NCBI RefSeq assembly: GCF_001039355.2
Contig: NW_019773521.1
Location: forward strand, 1 to 53,458
DNA length: 53,458 nucleotides
DNA from: Lingula anatina
Taxonomy: Eukaryota; Brachiopoda; Lingulata; Lingulida; Lingulidae
Reading direction: 5' to 3'
The notes under the pieces were generated by a model, which saw only the letters and a list, made by a program, of their open reading frames with translations, was not told the origin of the DNA and made no database searches. The stretch's first letter is position 1; each line of letters starts with the position of its first letter. The position numbers and the translations under genes are program-made. Shown in pieces: positions 40,144 through 51,447 of this stretch.

Positions 40144-42242
40144 ATAGGTAAATAAAATAAAATAAAGAATAAGGACACTTACCAAGTTTTGCATATTTCA
40201 TTGCTAAATAGCCATCCCTAAATTCTCCTTATTTGAATTTAAAACCTATACACAATGCAGGGTGAATTAGATTGATGTAAAATCTTACCGAAGTATTTTA
40301 TCTAGTTTTTCATTTTTTCTAATGTTTTAAAGATGATGAATGAATCGTTAATAACCAAAATGAACATGGACGGTATTGTCAGGTCTGGTATTCATTTGTC
40401 GCGTAAAGAACCTTATATTATAATCTGGATGTAAACAGGTGTCGAGTTCCTCAGACCTGTTCCCAGACGACAGACGACGCGTCCGTGGTGACCGGAAGTG
40501 ACGTAAGCAGGGAATATCGGGAAAGCGGAGACAACCCAAGCAGGAGTTACACACACGCAGGGATGAGTGACATACATTATGTACATCGAGTGACGACGTG
40601 TGAGAAGAGGCGTGATATATGGTCCCGCTTAATTGTGGGTTATTAAATTGTCCTCTGTTACTCTGCGACGCGATCCATACATGACTTTGCCTTGGTTGAG
40701 ATGTGACGTTTAAGAGTAATTTACATTGATTTATTGATTTCTTGTAAATGATACGTTTGTCAACGAATCGGTGAAGTCACGGCTAGTAATACATCACCGT
40801 ATTGTGGCCTATAATAGTGCAGGTCCAGTTTCCCACTCACTGTGATGCAACCCAGGCATAACTTTGATCAAGTAAGTGCTTTTAAAAAAGTGAGAATACC
40901 TTTACGATTATTGACATTCAACTGTATGTCATGAGAACAACGGTTTAGTCAAAAGAAAGTCAAATATCGTTTTCGTGTAAAAAACAACGTGCTTGTCATC
41001 TTGCCTGTAAAGTTACACATTTTTATTAAGGGGGTGTATCCAGGCTGAGATAGACTCACCTGCCTCAATGACCAAATGCACGGCACGTGGGGGTTTCTGA
41101 GGGCAGGTTTATTACAGTAGGTAAGTTGGCCTTTGACTAGATTTTTTTTTACTTTGCAGACAATGCCAATCTGTGCACGCACGCCCCAGAAGACAAAATT
41201 GTTTGCACATTCTTAAGATTAGGTACAATGCCGACTTTCGTACATAACACGGGCATCTTATTCAGGTGAAACGACGACAGCAGGAGCTGGGATTATGCAA
41301 TTTGGGTGACGGTTGTGTTCATGCCTTACCCAAACACAGCAAGCCACGCGTGAAATGAAGCCTGATATAATTCGAGTGATTGTGGGCTGATAAAATAAAA
41401 AAAGGTATTGTCCCCTGCTACGCTGTGACGAGGTCAATATTGTACCTTTTTTTTAGCTGTACAAGTTTAATTATTGAACGTGGAATGACTATGAATGGCG
41501 CTACATTTCAAACTGACCGAAGCTCGGGCCACAGCAATTGAAATAAACTGGAAAAAATAAAAAAAAGGGCTTGTCTATACAGCTTTGAGGTAAGCGTTTA
41601 GAAGATTTGCGGTGAAAAATTAATACTGGATTGCGAGGTGTTCTCTTCAGTTCCTATAGTGATAAAAAAGGGATTGAAGAAACTATTGTCCTTGGAAGGT
41701 GAGGTGTCAGCAATACTTTGGATAACCATTTAATAAGCTTTCGATTGACTTTGAGAATTTAAAAATGGCTAAGATGAACGACAAAAGTCACTTTGGTCAC
41801 AAAACAGAATTTAAATACACAAAATAAATCAAAGATTAACATGAAAAAGTAAAGGCAATCAATGTAGTCTTAATCTATGCTATTTTGAAGAAATGCTATA
41901 AATTAAATGACTTGTACACTTTCGCTAATTACAGACAATAATCAAGCGGGTAAAGGACAGTGAATAATTGAGTCTAACTTAATTAAGATTATTAACGAAA
42001 TGAACAAATGAACTTCTTCCCTTCCCTTCTTACGGGAATCTGAAAGACGACAAAAAACAATCAGAAACCTATTTTTCATAACTTTGGCTGGTTGTAAGTC
42101 CAGCACGTTGGAGGGGGGGGGGGGCGTTCGATTAAAAAAGGTTTGGTAAATTTCATAGTGGTAAGAAAAGGTTTCATGATAAAGGGTCCGCTTTTTAGAA
42201 AAATAACCTTCTTCTATGAAGGCACATGCTTGGCTTCGTAAG
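39986..42242. other. Intergenic DNA with a (TAAA)n microsatellite
   Basis: Tetranucleotide run at 40095-40146. No gene or domain is recognised on either strand. Confidence 0.6.
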
Positions 42243-42924
42243 GCCCCTATTTCACACAGACCACGAATCCCACGAATCGCCAGGAATAGACAAATTTCAG
42301 AATTCGTGAGGATTCGTGAGATTTTTGCCAATTTTCTGGTCTAATTCGACACGCTCACGATTCAGTTACGATACAGGTACGATAGTGTTACGAATATTCG
42401 TGGGATTCGGCTGGAATCGTGAGATTTTGCCAATGTTCTGGTCTTATACGACACGCTCACGATTCAGTTACGATACAGGTGCGATAATGTTACGAATATT
42501 CGTGGGATTCGGCTGGAATCGCACGAATATTGTCCAAAAATTTACTACGATTTTTTGGAATCGGGAATGGCCAAGACTTTGAACAGCTCAAAATTTTTAC
42601 CACGAATTCCCGATTGATCAAGAATTGCAAGAACTGACTACGATTATATACGAATCTGTTAAAAACTTCAAGAACTGATTACGATTTAACCACGAATCCT
42701 GAAATTTTCAATTCTTGACCATTCGTGGGATTCGTGGTCTGTGTGAAATAGGGGCATCTAAGTTTTTGCCACCAATTCCTGTTGGTCAAGAAGTGCAAGA
42801 ACTGACTACGAATATATACGAATCTGTTAAGAACTTCACGAACTGGTTACGATTCAACTACGAATCGTGAAATTTGTCAATTCATGGCCGTTCGTGGGAT
42901 TCGTGGTCTGTGTGAAATAGGGGC
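42243..42924. mobile_element. Long-TIR MITE with a duplicated right end
   Basis: The left terminus GCCCCTATTTCACACAGACC (42243) is matched by its inverse ending at 42755 and again at 42924, each preceded by GGGATTCGTGG. Thus there is one left end and two right ends; the extra 169 bp repeats the terminal portion. Inside the left half a unit of about 102 bp is tandemly doubled (about 42318-42520). CGAAT/ATTCG motifs recur throughout. No coding capacity and no clear target duplication; superfamily not assigned. Confidence 0.75.
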
Positions 42925-43449
42925 ATAACTCGATAGCATCGCGAATTGCGGCCGAGCACAAGCGTCTCTATTCCATAACTCGGCATTTACTCGCTCCACA
43001 TAATAGCCTCGAAATGAAAGGTGATATCGCTATCGCAATTTGCAATGCTTTCGAGTTACGGGGCCGTGGAGAAGATTGCCAGGGTCAAAACCAACGTTCG
43101 CTAGATGTGATCTTTTATTCTATAAGATTTGGGCATGAGCAGGCAGGGGCGGATCCAGGATTATTTGAAAGGGGGTCCACCACCACAATTTTTTGGTATT
43201 TTAGAGGGCGAACGGTGTCATTTGGTATGGTTTAGAACTATAATTTAGCTAGTCAAAATTCTAATTTCAAGAGGGGACAAATAATCGAAAAAATCCGCCG
43301 CTGTTAGCTTTAAATAAATTTCAAAGAATTGGCTTAAAACGATGACAACAAAGTAAGTTATTATTTTAAAATGCTTTTGATTGAGGAATCGAGTTCACTT
43401 TGAAATGCTAATCCGGTTTCTAATGACTCAATCCCTGCGTTAATATAGC
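42925..43449. other. Intergenic DNA
   Basis: No gene. CAGGGGCGGATCCAGGATT at about 43142-43160 resembles the terminus of hAT-like repeats. Confidence 0.5.
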
Positions 43450-43786
43450 AAACGTAAAAATAGGGGTCATTTTGAAATGCTTTAATATAGCAAACGTAAA
43501 AGCAAACGTAAAAATAGGGGTCATTTTGAAATGCTTTAATATAGCAAACGTAAAAATAGGGGTCATTTTGAAATGCTTTAATATATCGCACGTAAAAATA
43601 GGGGTCATTTTGAAATGCTTTAATAAAGCAAACGTAAAAACAGAGGTCATTTTGAAATGCTTTAATAAAGCAAACGTGAAAATAGTGGTCATTTTGAAAT
43701 GCTTTAATAAAGCAAACGTGAAAATAGTGGTCATTTTGAAATGCTTTAATATAGCAAACGTAAAAATAGAGGTCATTTTGAAATGC
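43450..43786. repeat. 42-bp minisatellite, eight copies
   Basis: The core GGTCATTTTGAAATGC recurs at 43465, 43519, 43561, 43603, 43645, 43687, 43729 and 43771. The period is 42 bp except one 54-bp step caused by a 12-bp duplication. Because 42 and 12 are multiples of 3, frames stay open on both strands (161 codons minus, 107 codons plus). These frames are judged artefacts of the period. Confidence 0.95.
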
Positions 43787-44250
43787 GCGTTGTGAGTCGT
43801 CAATTCGTCGTTTGCGATCACAAATGTTTGACTCGCGGGACCACAATCAGCAATTATCGTTCATGAAGTCTTTGTCTTCATAATACTGAGATATTTGAGC
43901 TCTTCATTACATCCCACCATCATTCATAGATGTAGTCATCTCAGAGTTAGTCTTCTCATTTTTTGTGGAAATTTGGTCTGGGAGGGGGGATGGATCTAGC
44001 CTAATATCATTAGAGAAAGGCAATGGGGTTTAATTCTTATTTCTGTGTTTGTATTTTTGCAGCTCAAAGTCTGAATGTTTTTGTCCTGATTTCTTTTATT
44101 CTAAAACACCGTTTTTTGTTTTCACATATAAACAGACACTCTTCTTAGGCCTCATGAATCGAGAGTCGTCTGCTTTCAGTTGACATATACATACATATCT
44201 ACACAATTGTGGGGTTCAGGTATGCGAATATCTATTGCTTCTTTTTGTAA

Positions 44251-44295
<45 letters not shown>

Positions 44296-44680
44296 AATAA
44301 ATAAATAAATAAAGATAAATAAATGCCAATTTTCTGTTCATAATTTTAAAATTCCGTGTTCATTTAAGCAGGGATAGTGTATTGCACGGGACGCTGGGTC
44401 CAGCTTTATATAATTAGAGAAATGCAATATGTTTTTCTTCCCATTGTCAGGTGCATTGATAGGTGCATTGATAGGTGAGTTGATAGGTGCATTGACCCTT
44501 CTGTCAATTCACCACCTACCTGCCCAAGAACATACCCATGCTGCCACGGTTTTCAAACGCACACGCACGCACGCACGCACGCACACATGCTCACACACGC
44601 ATCGTGGGAAAGGGGAGGTTTCTGAAAGCAAAACTATGGTTGCAATTATTTATTTTTCGGTTTCTGAATACGTGATCTTG
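43787..44680. other. DNA downstream of the olfactomedin gene, with microsatellites
   Basis: (AAT)n then (AAAT)n at about 44249-44314; ACGC/CACA-rich run about 44560-44600. A minus-strand AATAAA at 44649-44654, 27 nt after the olfactomedin stop codon, may be its poly(A) signal. Confidence 0.6.
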
Positions 44681-46205
44681 TTACACAGATTTAACAATTG
44701 GAAACGTGGCAAGATATCCGTGATAGTCATCAGCATAATACAGAAGGCCATCATGTGGATTGTAATCTAACATGGTATTGTATGTACCAGGTTGGTTGAA
44801 CGGGATCCTGTTCAGAGGAAGTGACTTTTGTTTTCCAGTATTGGTGTCATAGGTATAGCGGATGTACGTGGATGTTTCACTGTAGGAATTCGTAGCGTAA
44901 AGCACGCCACATTTCATGAAAGTGTTTCCCACGCTTCCACTGCGAATGGTCGTTGCCCACGAATGCTCCACATTGAGAGTGTCTGGGTTGATCTTGGCGA
45001 TGACCAGGTTACAGTTGTTACTCCTGTTTCCGTACACTAACCAAAGTCCGTATTCGTCCACGGCAAAGTCAGTGGTAGCGTAACCGCCCCATTGATAAGT
45101 GCATGTGTTGTCACTGTCCACGTCTTTTAAGTGGTTCTCTGCCGTAATGTTTCTTTTCCGGATATCATATTTAACTATATTTTGAGTTTTTAAACGCTGA
45201 AAATACAAACCACCTTTGTTTACGACATGTCCTGTACCGGCCCATTTGTATGGAAGTGTAATTGACGCACTTTGTATGCCACGTGTAATGTCTTCTACAG
45301 TTTCGTATACAGCAATCTCTTTATTTTCATAACCTTTGAACAACCACACTCGGTCTGCACCGCTGGGGTTAGTTGGCTGAGAGTCTTTCATCCAAGAAGG
45401 ATAATTGCCTTTTGCTGGGCTGTACTGAAAGGCCACTGACGTGTTCTCAATTCTAATAGAACCACCAGGAGGACATGTTGTCCCTATAACAAAAAACAAA
45501 TGTATTATATCCAATAAATATGTACAGGTAAGAAAAAATTAAAATGAACATACATAGTGAAGTAATGATCACTTCATGATCAAACTGCTACACAGAGCTT
45601 TATAGCACTGAAATGTACTTCCTAATTGCTATTCCAAAGTAAATCGTATTTAAGAGAAAAAACCTTTTTTTGCTTCATAATTCGACTATTCTTCAAAGGG
45701 CTTCAAAAGTGACATGACTTCCTTTTTATACAATTTTAAACAAGAGAAAACCCTGTTCCCCGAATGAACGCACTGGAAAATGCATACACCTATCTAAATA
45801 ACATCACATGTATAATGGTGACAGATTCGGTTTGTAGGCTATATAGTGATAATCCTTTATCAAACACACGAATAAAGCAGCGTTTTGATTTATGAAAGCA
45901 AACATTCGTCACCCGGATTACATTGTTCCAGACTTATTTCATGCAATAGTGGTTCCTCCTTGAAGAAGCCCCCTCCCCTTACTACCTTAACCCCTAAATG
46001 AAAGCCCCTGCTTCAACAGAAGGTCCAAAATGGCCGGGTCCGCATAGCGAGAACACAAGGAATTTAAAATACCAAGTGTTTTTGCATGTTCGTGCCACGT
46101 GATGCCATGGGCTATTACGATAACTGCATCGCACACATATCGCAAAATTGATACTTGATTTGGTGTGTTCGAGTAAAGTCCCTGTTTTAACACCCCCCAC
46201 TCCCA

Positions 46206-46264
<59 letters not shown>

Positions 46265-48900
46265 ATGAGAAATGCAGCTTTTAGTTATGTTGGTAGCAAC
46301 AAATAAAGGGAACTGACAAAAGTACAAGCTTTTCAATACGTTTTAAAGATAATCATATGTAGTAAATACGTACATATTTCGCAGTTACTTCCTGTGTACG
46401 TCTCCGGGCAAATACAACTATATGTAGTACTTCCATTCACACAGGTGGCGCCGTTTTGACATGGTTGACTGCGGCAGTGATCAACCGCTGAAACAGATGT
46501 ATTACCGCCGTTACATTATTACTAGATTCCTATCGACAAAGGTTTTTCATTCTTAGGTATTTTCTCATTAATACATCATAGGAAGCGGCTATATTTTAAA
46601 GGGAACGTGATTATTTTATTTGATTTATTAAGAGATATACCAGTTGAAAATTTCTACGCCAGTGGGTTCTTATATTTATTTCTAATGTGCTTAAAAGTAA
46701 GCAATGTAGATTAAAAAACAATTTGGATATTGTATGGAAAAGATCAGTGTACAATCTATGTCAAACGTGCCTGCGGTAATATTAAGCCATTTCCAACATT
46801 CAACTAATATGACAGAGAATAATGGCAAAACCTGATCTACACTAGTATTCTGCATGTCACGTGAAATGAACCAACATATAAATATCATGTATATGTAACA
46901 CCTGACATGCTATCGCAACCAATCAATGTCTGATCTTTGAAGTCCTGGGTATATGTGTTTACAATGCATTATGATATTCTTCTATACAACCAGAGCTGTA
47001 TACTTCACTTTCTTTTTCTTAGACATTGAAACAGAGCAAACAAATGTGTTTGTGTGTTATTCTCGTTATACTCTCTTCTGAAAGTCGTTTAAAAATATAG
47101 ACGTAGAACCAATAGATGTTTAAACTCATCTGTTCCACTGTACGTAGGAACATTGTCACCGTGACGTCACACTAGTCCACGTGAACCCACCTACGTCACA
47201 CGTGGCACCGGTAAAACCAGGCAGACATGCGCAGATAGCAGTATCCTCGCTGGCCGAGCACGTCCCATTATTTTGACACGGTTGACTGTCACATGGATCG
47301 GGAGCTAAAAATGGCGACAAATATTTAGAAAAAAATGACATGATGGATTTATCCCAAATGATTTACATTGTAAGACGATGTCAAAATTGAATGGCTAATA
47401 TATAAAATATAATTCTGAAACCCAAAATGTCCTTCGCCATTAGATTTATACTTTGTGCATTAACCAAAATAGAAATAAAATATGATACAAGTCATCATAC
47501 ATTTGGCCATTGAAAATTTAAATTCATAGTATATCATCACTACCCAGCAATAAATTGTTTTATACACCAAGTGTTAAGTTCCATTTCAATTTAAAAGAAT
47601 CGTGGCTTTTCTCCTTTAACATCATAAACAAGTGAGAGAAGAGTTTCATTAGCTCTGTATGTATCAATTTAAATTATTGTTTTTCTTTTTATCAAGAGCT
47701 TATAAAATATGTAGGTATAAGGGGCAATTGACCTGGATTTTCATTCTAGGTGAAATGACCCTAGTCATTTACTCCTTGATGATGGTGACTGACAGTCACA
47801 GAAATATTGGAGGTAATACCTACATATTTTATAAGCTCTTGATAAAAAGAAAAACAATAATTTAAATCATAAACAAGATTTTATGATAACCCCTTACTTA
47901 TTTGAAGCTCTTAATAATGACCATCAATTATAATCTATCATTTATTTATCAAATAATAGTTTAAGTTCCTTTGGCACATTAAGAAAGTAACAGTTTTCGT
48001 GTGAAATATGTAAAATATGAAATAGTGGTCAGCCCACTCTCTTTCGTGTATGATCAAACAAAAGCATTTGTACTCGTTTATATGGTTGGAATCGATTCTT
48101 AGTAAAAAAATTACAAGAAAGTTTTCTGGTGCGTTTTTTATCGACTGTCAGTATATATTCATGCGATCTTATTTCACCTTACCTGGTGTCGTGACTTTCA
48201 GTGACCCGGCTTTACACTTTAAGTAACTTTTCGTCAAGAAATCTAGAGTATGCTTAGCAAGTCTGATCCTGAATTCTATCTCCTCCGATGACGCACCAAA
48301 ATACGACTGCCTTTTTCCTACGAATGCATGATAAAAAAATATATATTCTTATATCCCTATAGGCCTGACTTTAATTACAATTACAAAATAGCTACTATAG
48401 ACAAAAATTATTCCAGGTGCATTTGCCAAAATGTCATAGTACTTAAATTTAATATTCTCCTTTTTTCCAATAATTATACAAGTACCATTAATTAATCTTG
48501 ATGTATGTTCACTCCTGTACAATATTAATTGGCACTGGACTGGATTTCTTCAAATGTCCCTCAACATGTACAGGAGCGGATTGAGGCCGTTTGTTTTTAG
48601 AGAGACTTAAGATATTAAACTGTCATAATTACTTTCAGCTGTAATATAAGAGGCAGATTAAATCTTAGTTCAGGTGTAAGCTAGCCTACCTATGACTGGC
48701 TGTAGAATACTGGAGATGTCTGGACGCTGGAACAGTGTTGGACATTCCTTGTGGAGAACATCACTGGCTTTCTCGATTTGAACCTGTACCTTCAGTAACC
48801 CGAGAAGTTTGGGAAACGGAACTTGGTTACTTGATGGTGTAGTCCGTCCTCTGCCAAAATGAAGAAAAATGCAGAGGAGTAAAACTTGAAATGTGAACAT
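44681..48900 (-). CDS. Secreted protein with two EGF-like domains and an olfactomedin domain
   Basis: Five exons read on the minus strand: 48900-48690, 48317-48183, 47304-47191, 46487-46374 and 45483-44681. All introns are GT/AG and phase 1, and the sum is 1377 nt, exactly 458 codons plus stop. Exon 1 encodes a signal peptide (MFTFQVLLLCIFLHFGRG) and a helical N-terminal region continuing in exon 2. Exons 3 and 4 each encode one six-cysteine EGF-like module (CQNNGTC...CACLPGFTGATC; CQNGATC...CICPETYTGSNC). Exon 5 encodes the whole olfactomedin domain of about 260 residues, with the typical WMKD, YKWAGTGHVV, DEYGLW and YNPHDGLLYYADD-type blocks. Olfactomedin proteins are extracellular and act in adhesion, matrix assembly or receptor binding; the partner here is unknown. 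The gene lies between TRIM copies 4 and 5 on the same strand but shows no relation to them. Confidence 0.88.
46207..46263. repeat. 57-nt poly(A) run
   Basis: Uninterrupted A tract in the last intron of the olfactomedin gene. It could be a retroposon tail or an expanded homopolymer. No convincing tRNA-type A/B boxes were found in the preceding 250 bp. Confidence 0.9.
47667..47867. repeat. Perfect 52-bp inverted repeat, 97-nt spacer
   Basis: The arms 47667-47718 and 47816-47867 are exact inverses over 52 nt (outer end ATTTAAATTATTG, inner end ATGTAGGTAT). It lies in the intron between exons 2 and 3 of the olfactomedin gene and would give a very stable hairpin in the pre-mRNA. No obvious target duplication is seen. 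Confidence 0.95.
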
Positions 48901-49717
48901 AACGAAATGGCGAGTACTTTCTGTCCTATAACGGGTTACATGTAGAACCAGTGTGAGGATAATGTCCTCGTCGGTCGCGTTTCAGAAGGAAAGGTGTGAT
49001 CCAAACATGATGAGCAGCAAAGATAAACCCTTGCACTTCAGATCAATTCCCTCAGACTGGTGGTGAGGGTGTAAGCCAAATATATTTATTGTAGGTACCA
49101 TGTCACGTGTTACTTGATTTTGAGTGAACTGTTCAGTATGGATAGAGTAATAGTGAGTTATCTCCACGTGATGGGTCAGTAGAGTAGTTGGTACAAATAG
49201 TAGGTGATAAGGTGTAGCACGTTTTTAGTCCATACGGTTTGAACGGAAAATACCCGTTCTACAAATGTATTCCATTTTTGCAAGTGTAAAATATCGGGAG
49301 AGTTATAAATCCCAGAATGTCTCAAAGTAATTACTTTTGGGCCCGCTACCTTCATATACCTTGCAAATATGCCATGGTTTGAACATTTAGACTGGAACTT
49401 TTTTTCCTATCAATGTGGTGAGTTGGCCAGCAAATAGGAGCAATTAATTAACATTTACTCTCTTGTGACCTTGACCATTTCTCTCATGGAAAAGGTAGAA
49501 GAACCCGAGTGAGTACTGCTAAACAACGAAGGGGCTGGGGGCTGCAAAAGACGTCAAGGTCAAATTAGCCTAATAACGGACTTGGGCATAATAACGAATG
49601 CTGTCCATGTTACCGGCAATATAGGCCTTCCTATTGTTTAGAGGGTATAAATTATTCTGAAAACACAAAGTGTAATGCTTTTAACCGACGACTTACATTG
49701 TCCGAAAATTTGGCACA
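48901..49717. other. Upstream flank of the olfactomedin gene
   Basis: Presumed promoter side. No TATA box or gene is recognised; 61- to 76-codon open frames show no family. Confidence 0.5.
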
Positions 49718-50057
49718 TTAAAGGGATGAGAACTCTTCGTATGAGATCTATATTTCACAATAAATCACTGTGAATAACTCACAGAAATATAATATTTTCT
49801 GTTCTACCACAAAAACGGCAGTTATAGCTATTATTCTGATATCTGAGCTTGTCTTTAGACCACGTGACCTCCATTGATGGCTATACTCTGTTAAAATCTC
49901 TTGAGAGATTATAACAAAAAAACAAAATTTTAAGAAAAAACCAGGGACTAACTCTGAATGTAAAAATGGATTCATTAACCATTGGAAAGTATGGAAAATT
50001 GTTGTTTACTCCAGGAAAATTCATTTTTTGGCCAAAACGAAGAGTTATTATTTTTAA
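49718..50057. mobile_element. TTAA MITE, copy 2
   Basis: 340 bp, colinear with 6748-7089 over its whole length. The left end is intact (TTAAAGGGATGAGAACTC); the right end has decayed (GAGTTATTATTTTTAA). Confidence 0.85.
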
Positions 50058-50642
50058 GTGTGGTTATTTCTTTTCGCCAATTTTGAGCACAAGAGGTTAC
50101 AACATACAGTAGCGGATTCAGAGGAGAGGGGTACGTCCCTTCGGTTTCTGAAAAAAAAATACACTAATATGCTCCTCTTGATATTAGAGTTTCAACTAGC
50201 TTATTTATAGTTTTTAACCATTCAAAATGGCACGGCTTTACCATCAAAACACTAAAATATTAACCCCTAACAACGAAGCTCCTGCGACTCCTTTGTAATT
50301 CTACTGTTTTAGGGATAATTTCCACAGATATTTGGATCTATTTATCTCCCTGGGGAGTCTCCCTGGTTCCGTCAATAAAATTGTAAATTCATAAAGGGAA
50401 GTGAGAATAAAAATATTTGTGATTTGCCATCAATGTAGCTGTCTACAGTTTTGTGTAACCGTAAAGTTTTTAGTTTATGAAAAGTCACACTAAAATTATT
50501 GGACGATTCTTTCTGCTGTGCTCTGAATTTCTCTTAGTGAACAATTAATTATGAACTATTTATTTCATTTCATATCACCTTAAATCAATATTTTACATAG
50601 TAAACATATTTTGCGATCCATTTTACTAGTCCTCAGATTGTA
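50058..50642. other. Intergenic DNA
   Basis: No gene. CAGTAGCGGATTCAGAGGAG at about 50107 resembles a hAT-type terminus seen also near 43142. Confidence 0.5.
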
Positions 50643-51355
50643 TACCCAGCAGGCATAGTTGCGTTGGATCAACGTTGAAAACAGGTTGATACGTTGAATT
50701 GCCGTTGATCTACCTAAATTCAAAGTAAAATCAACGTTGATCCAGCCACGTCGAAACACCGTCATAATGTGACGTCGACTTTACGTTGTATTTTGGTCAA
50801 TGGCACAACCTTGCAGTTATGGATTGTAATTTAAAATATTAATTATTGAAAACGTGATACTTTGTTTATCAATACTGTAACTAAATTTATCAATATAACA
50901 ACAAAAGGGTTTTAAAGTAAAAGTGACAGTTGTTTTGTGTCTTTGGTTAACTAGTGAATTTTCTTAACTTGTTATTCAGAAATACATTCAAATAAACTGA
51001 ATTCTTTGCAAGGTCAGCTAACACTAGGATGAATAAGTTGCTGTAAATGTGATGGAGTTAACAGTTCTTGGTAACCTGTTATAGATAGTTAATCTATACC
51101 TTGGAAATTTTAACTTAAAGGCCATACATTTATACCCTACATATATATTTAGCCATCAAACATGTCCTACTGCTAAACACATCCAGGCTAATTTCCCGCT
51201 GGGTGGGGTTGATATAACATTGTTTTTTGACGTTGATACAACGTTGTTATCTGAGGATGACACAACTTTCAAATCCAACGTTTATCCAATGTCTACTCAA
51301 CGTTATGGTTCAACGTTGTTTCAAAGTTTAAACAACATAATTTGCCCGCTGGGTA
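50643..51355. mobile_element. Non-autonomous DNA transposon with TACCCAGC termini
   Basis: 713 bp. The left end TACCCAGCAGGCA is the inverse of the right end TGCCCGCTGGGTA with one mismatch. Both subterminal regions are rich in CAACGTTGA-type motifs (for example 50670, 50732, 51258, 51312), arranged in opposing orientations toward the ends. No coding sequence. The target duplication could be as short as TA. It lies about 95 bp from the truncated end of TRIM copy 5. Confidence 0.7.
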
Positions 51356-51447
51356 TGTACTTCTCTGTGAAGACATCAGCGATTTAAATTCATGTGATCT
51401 TTCCTGTCTTCAACATTTTTGTAATAAAAACATATTATTACCAATTC

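Noticed and set aside
43361-43846. 161-codon minus-strand repeat protein
   Set aside because: Generated by the 42-bp minisatellite; the opposite strand is equally open, and flanking codons show no family.
45960-46263. SINE ending in the 57-nt poly(A) run
   Set aside because: No convincing tRNA-type promoter boxes or target duplication could be seen.
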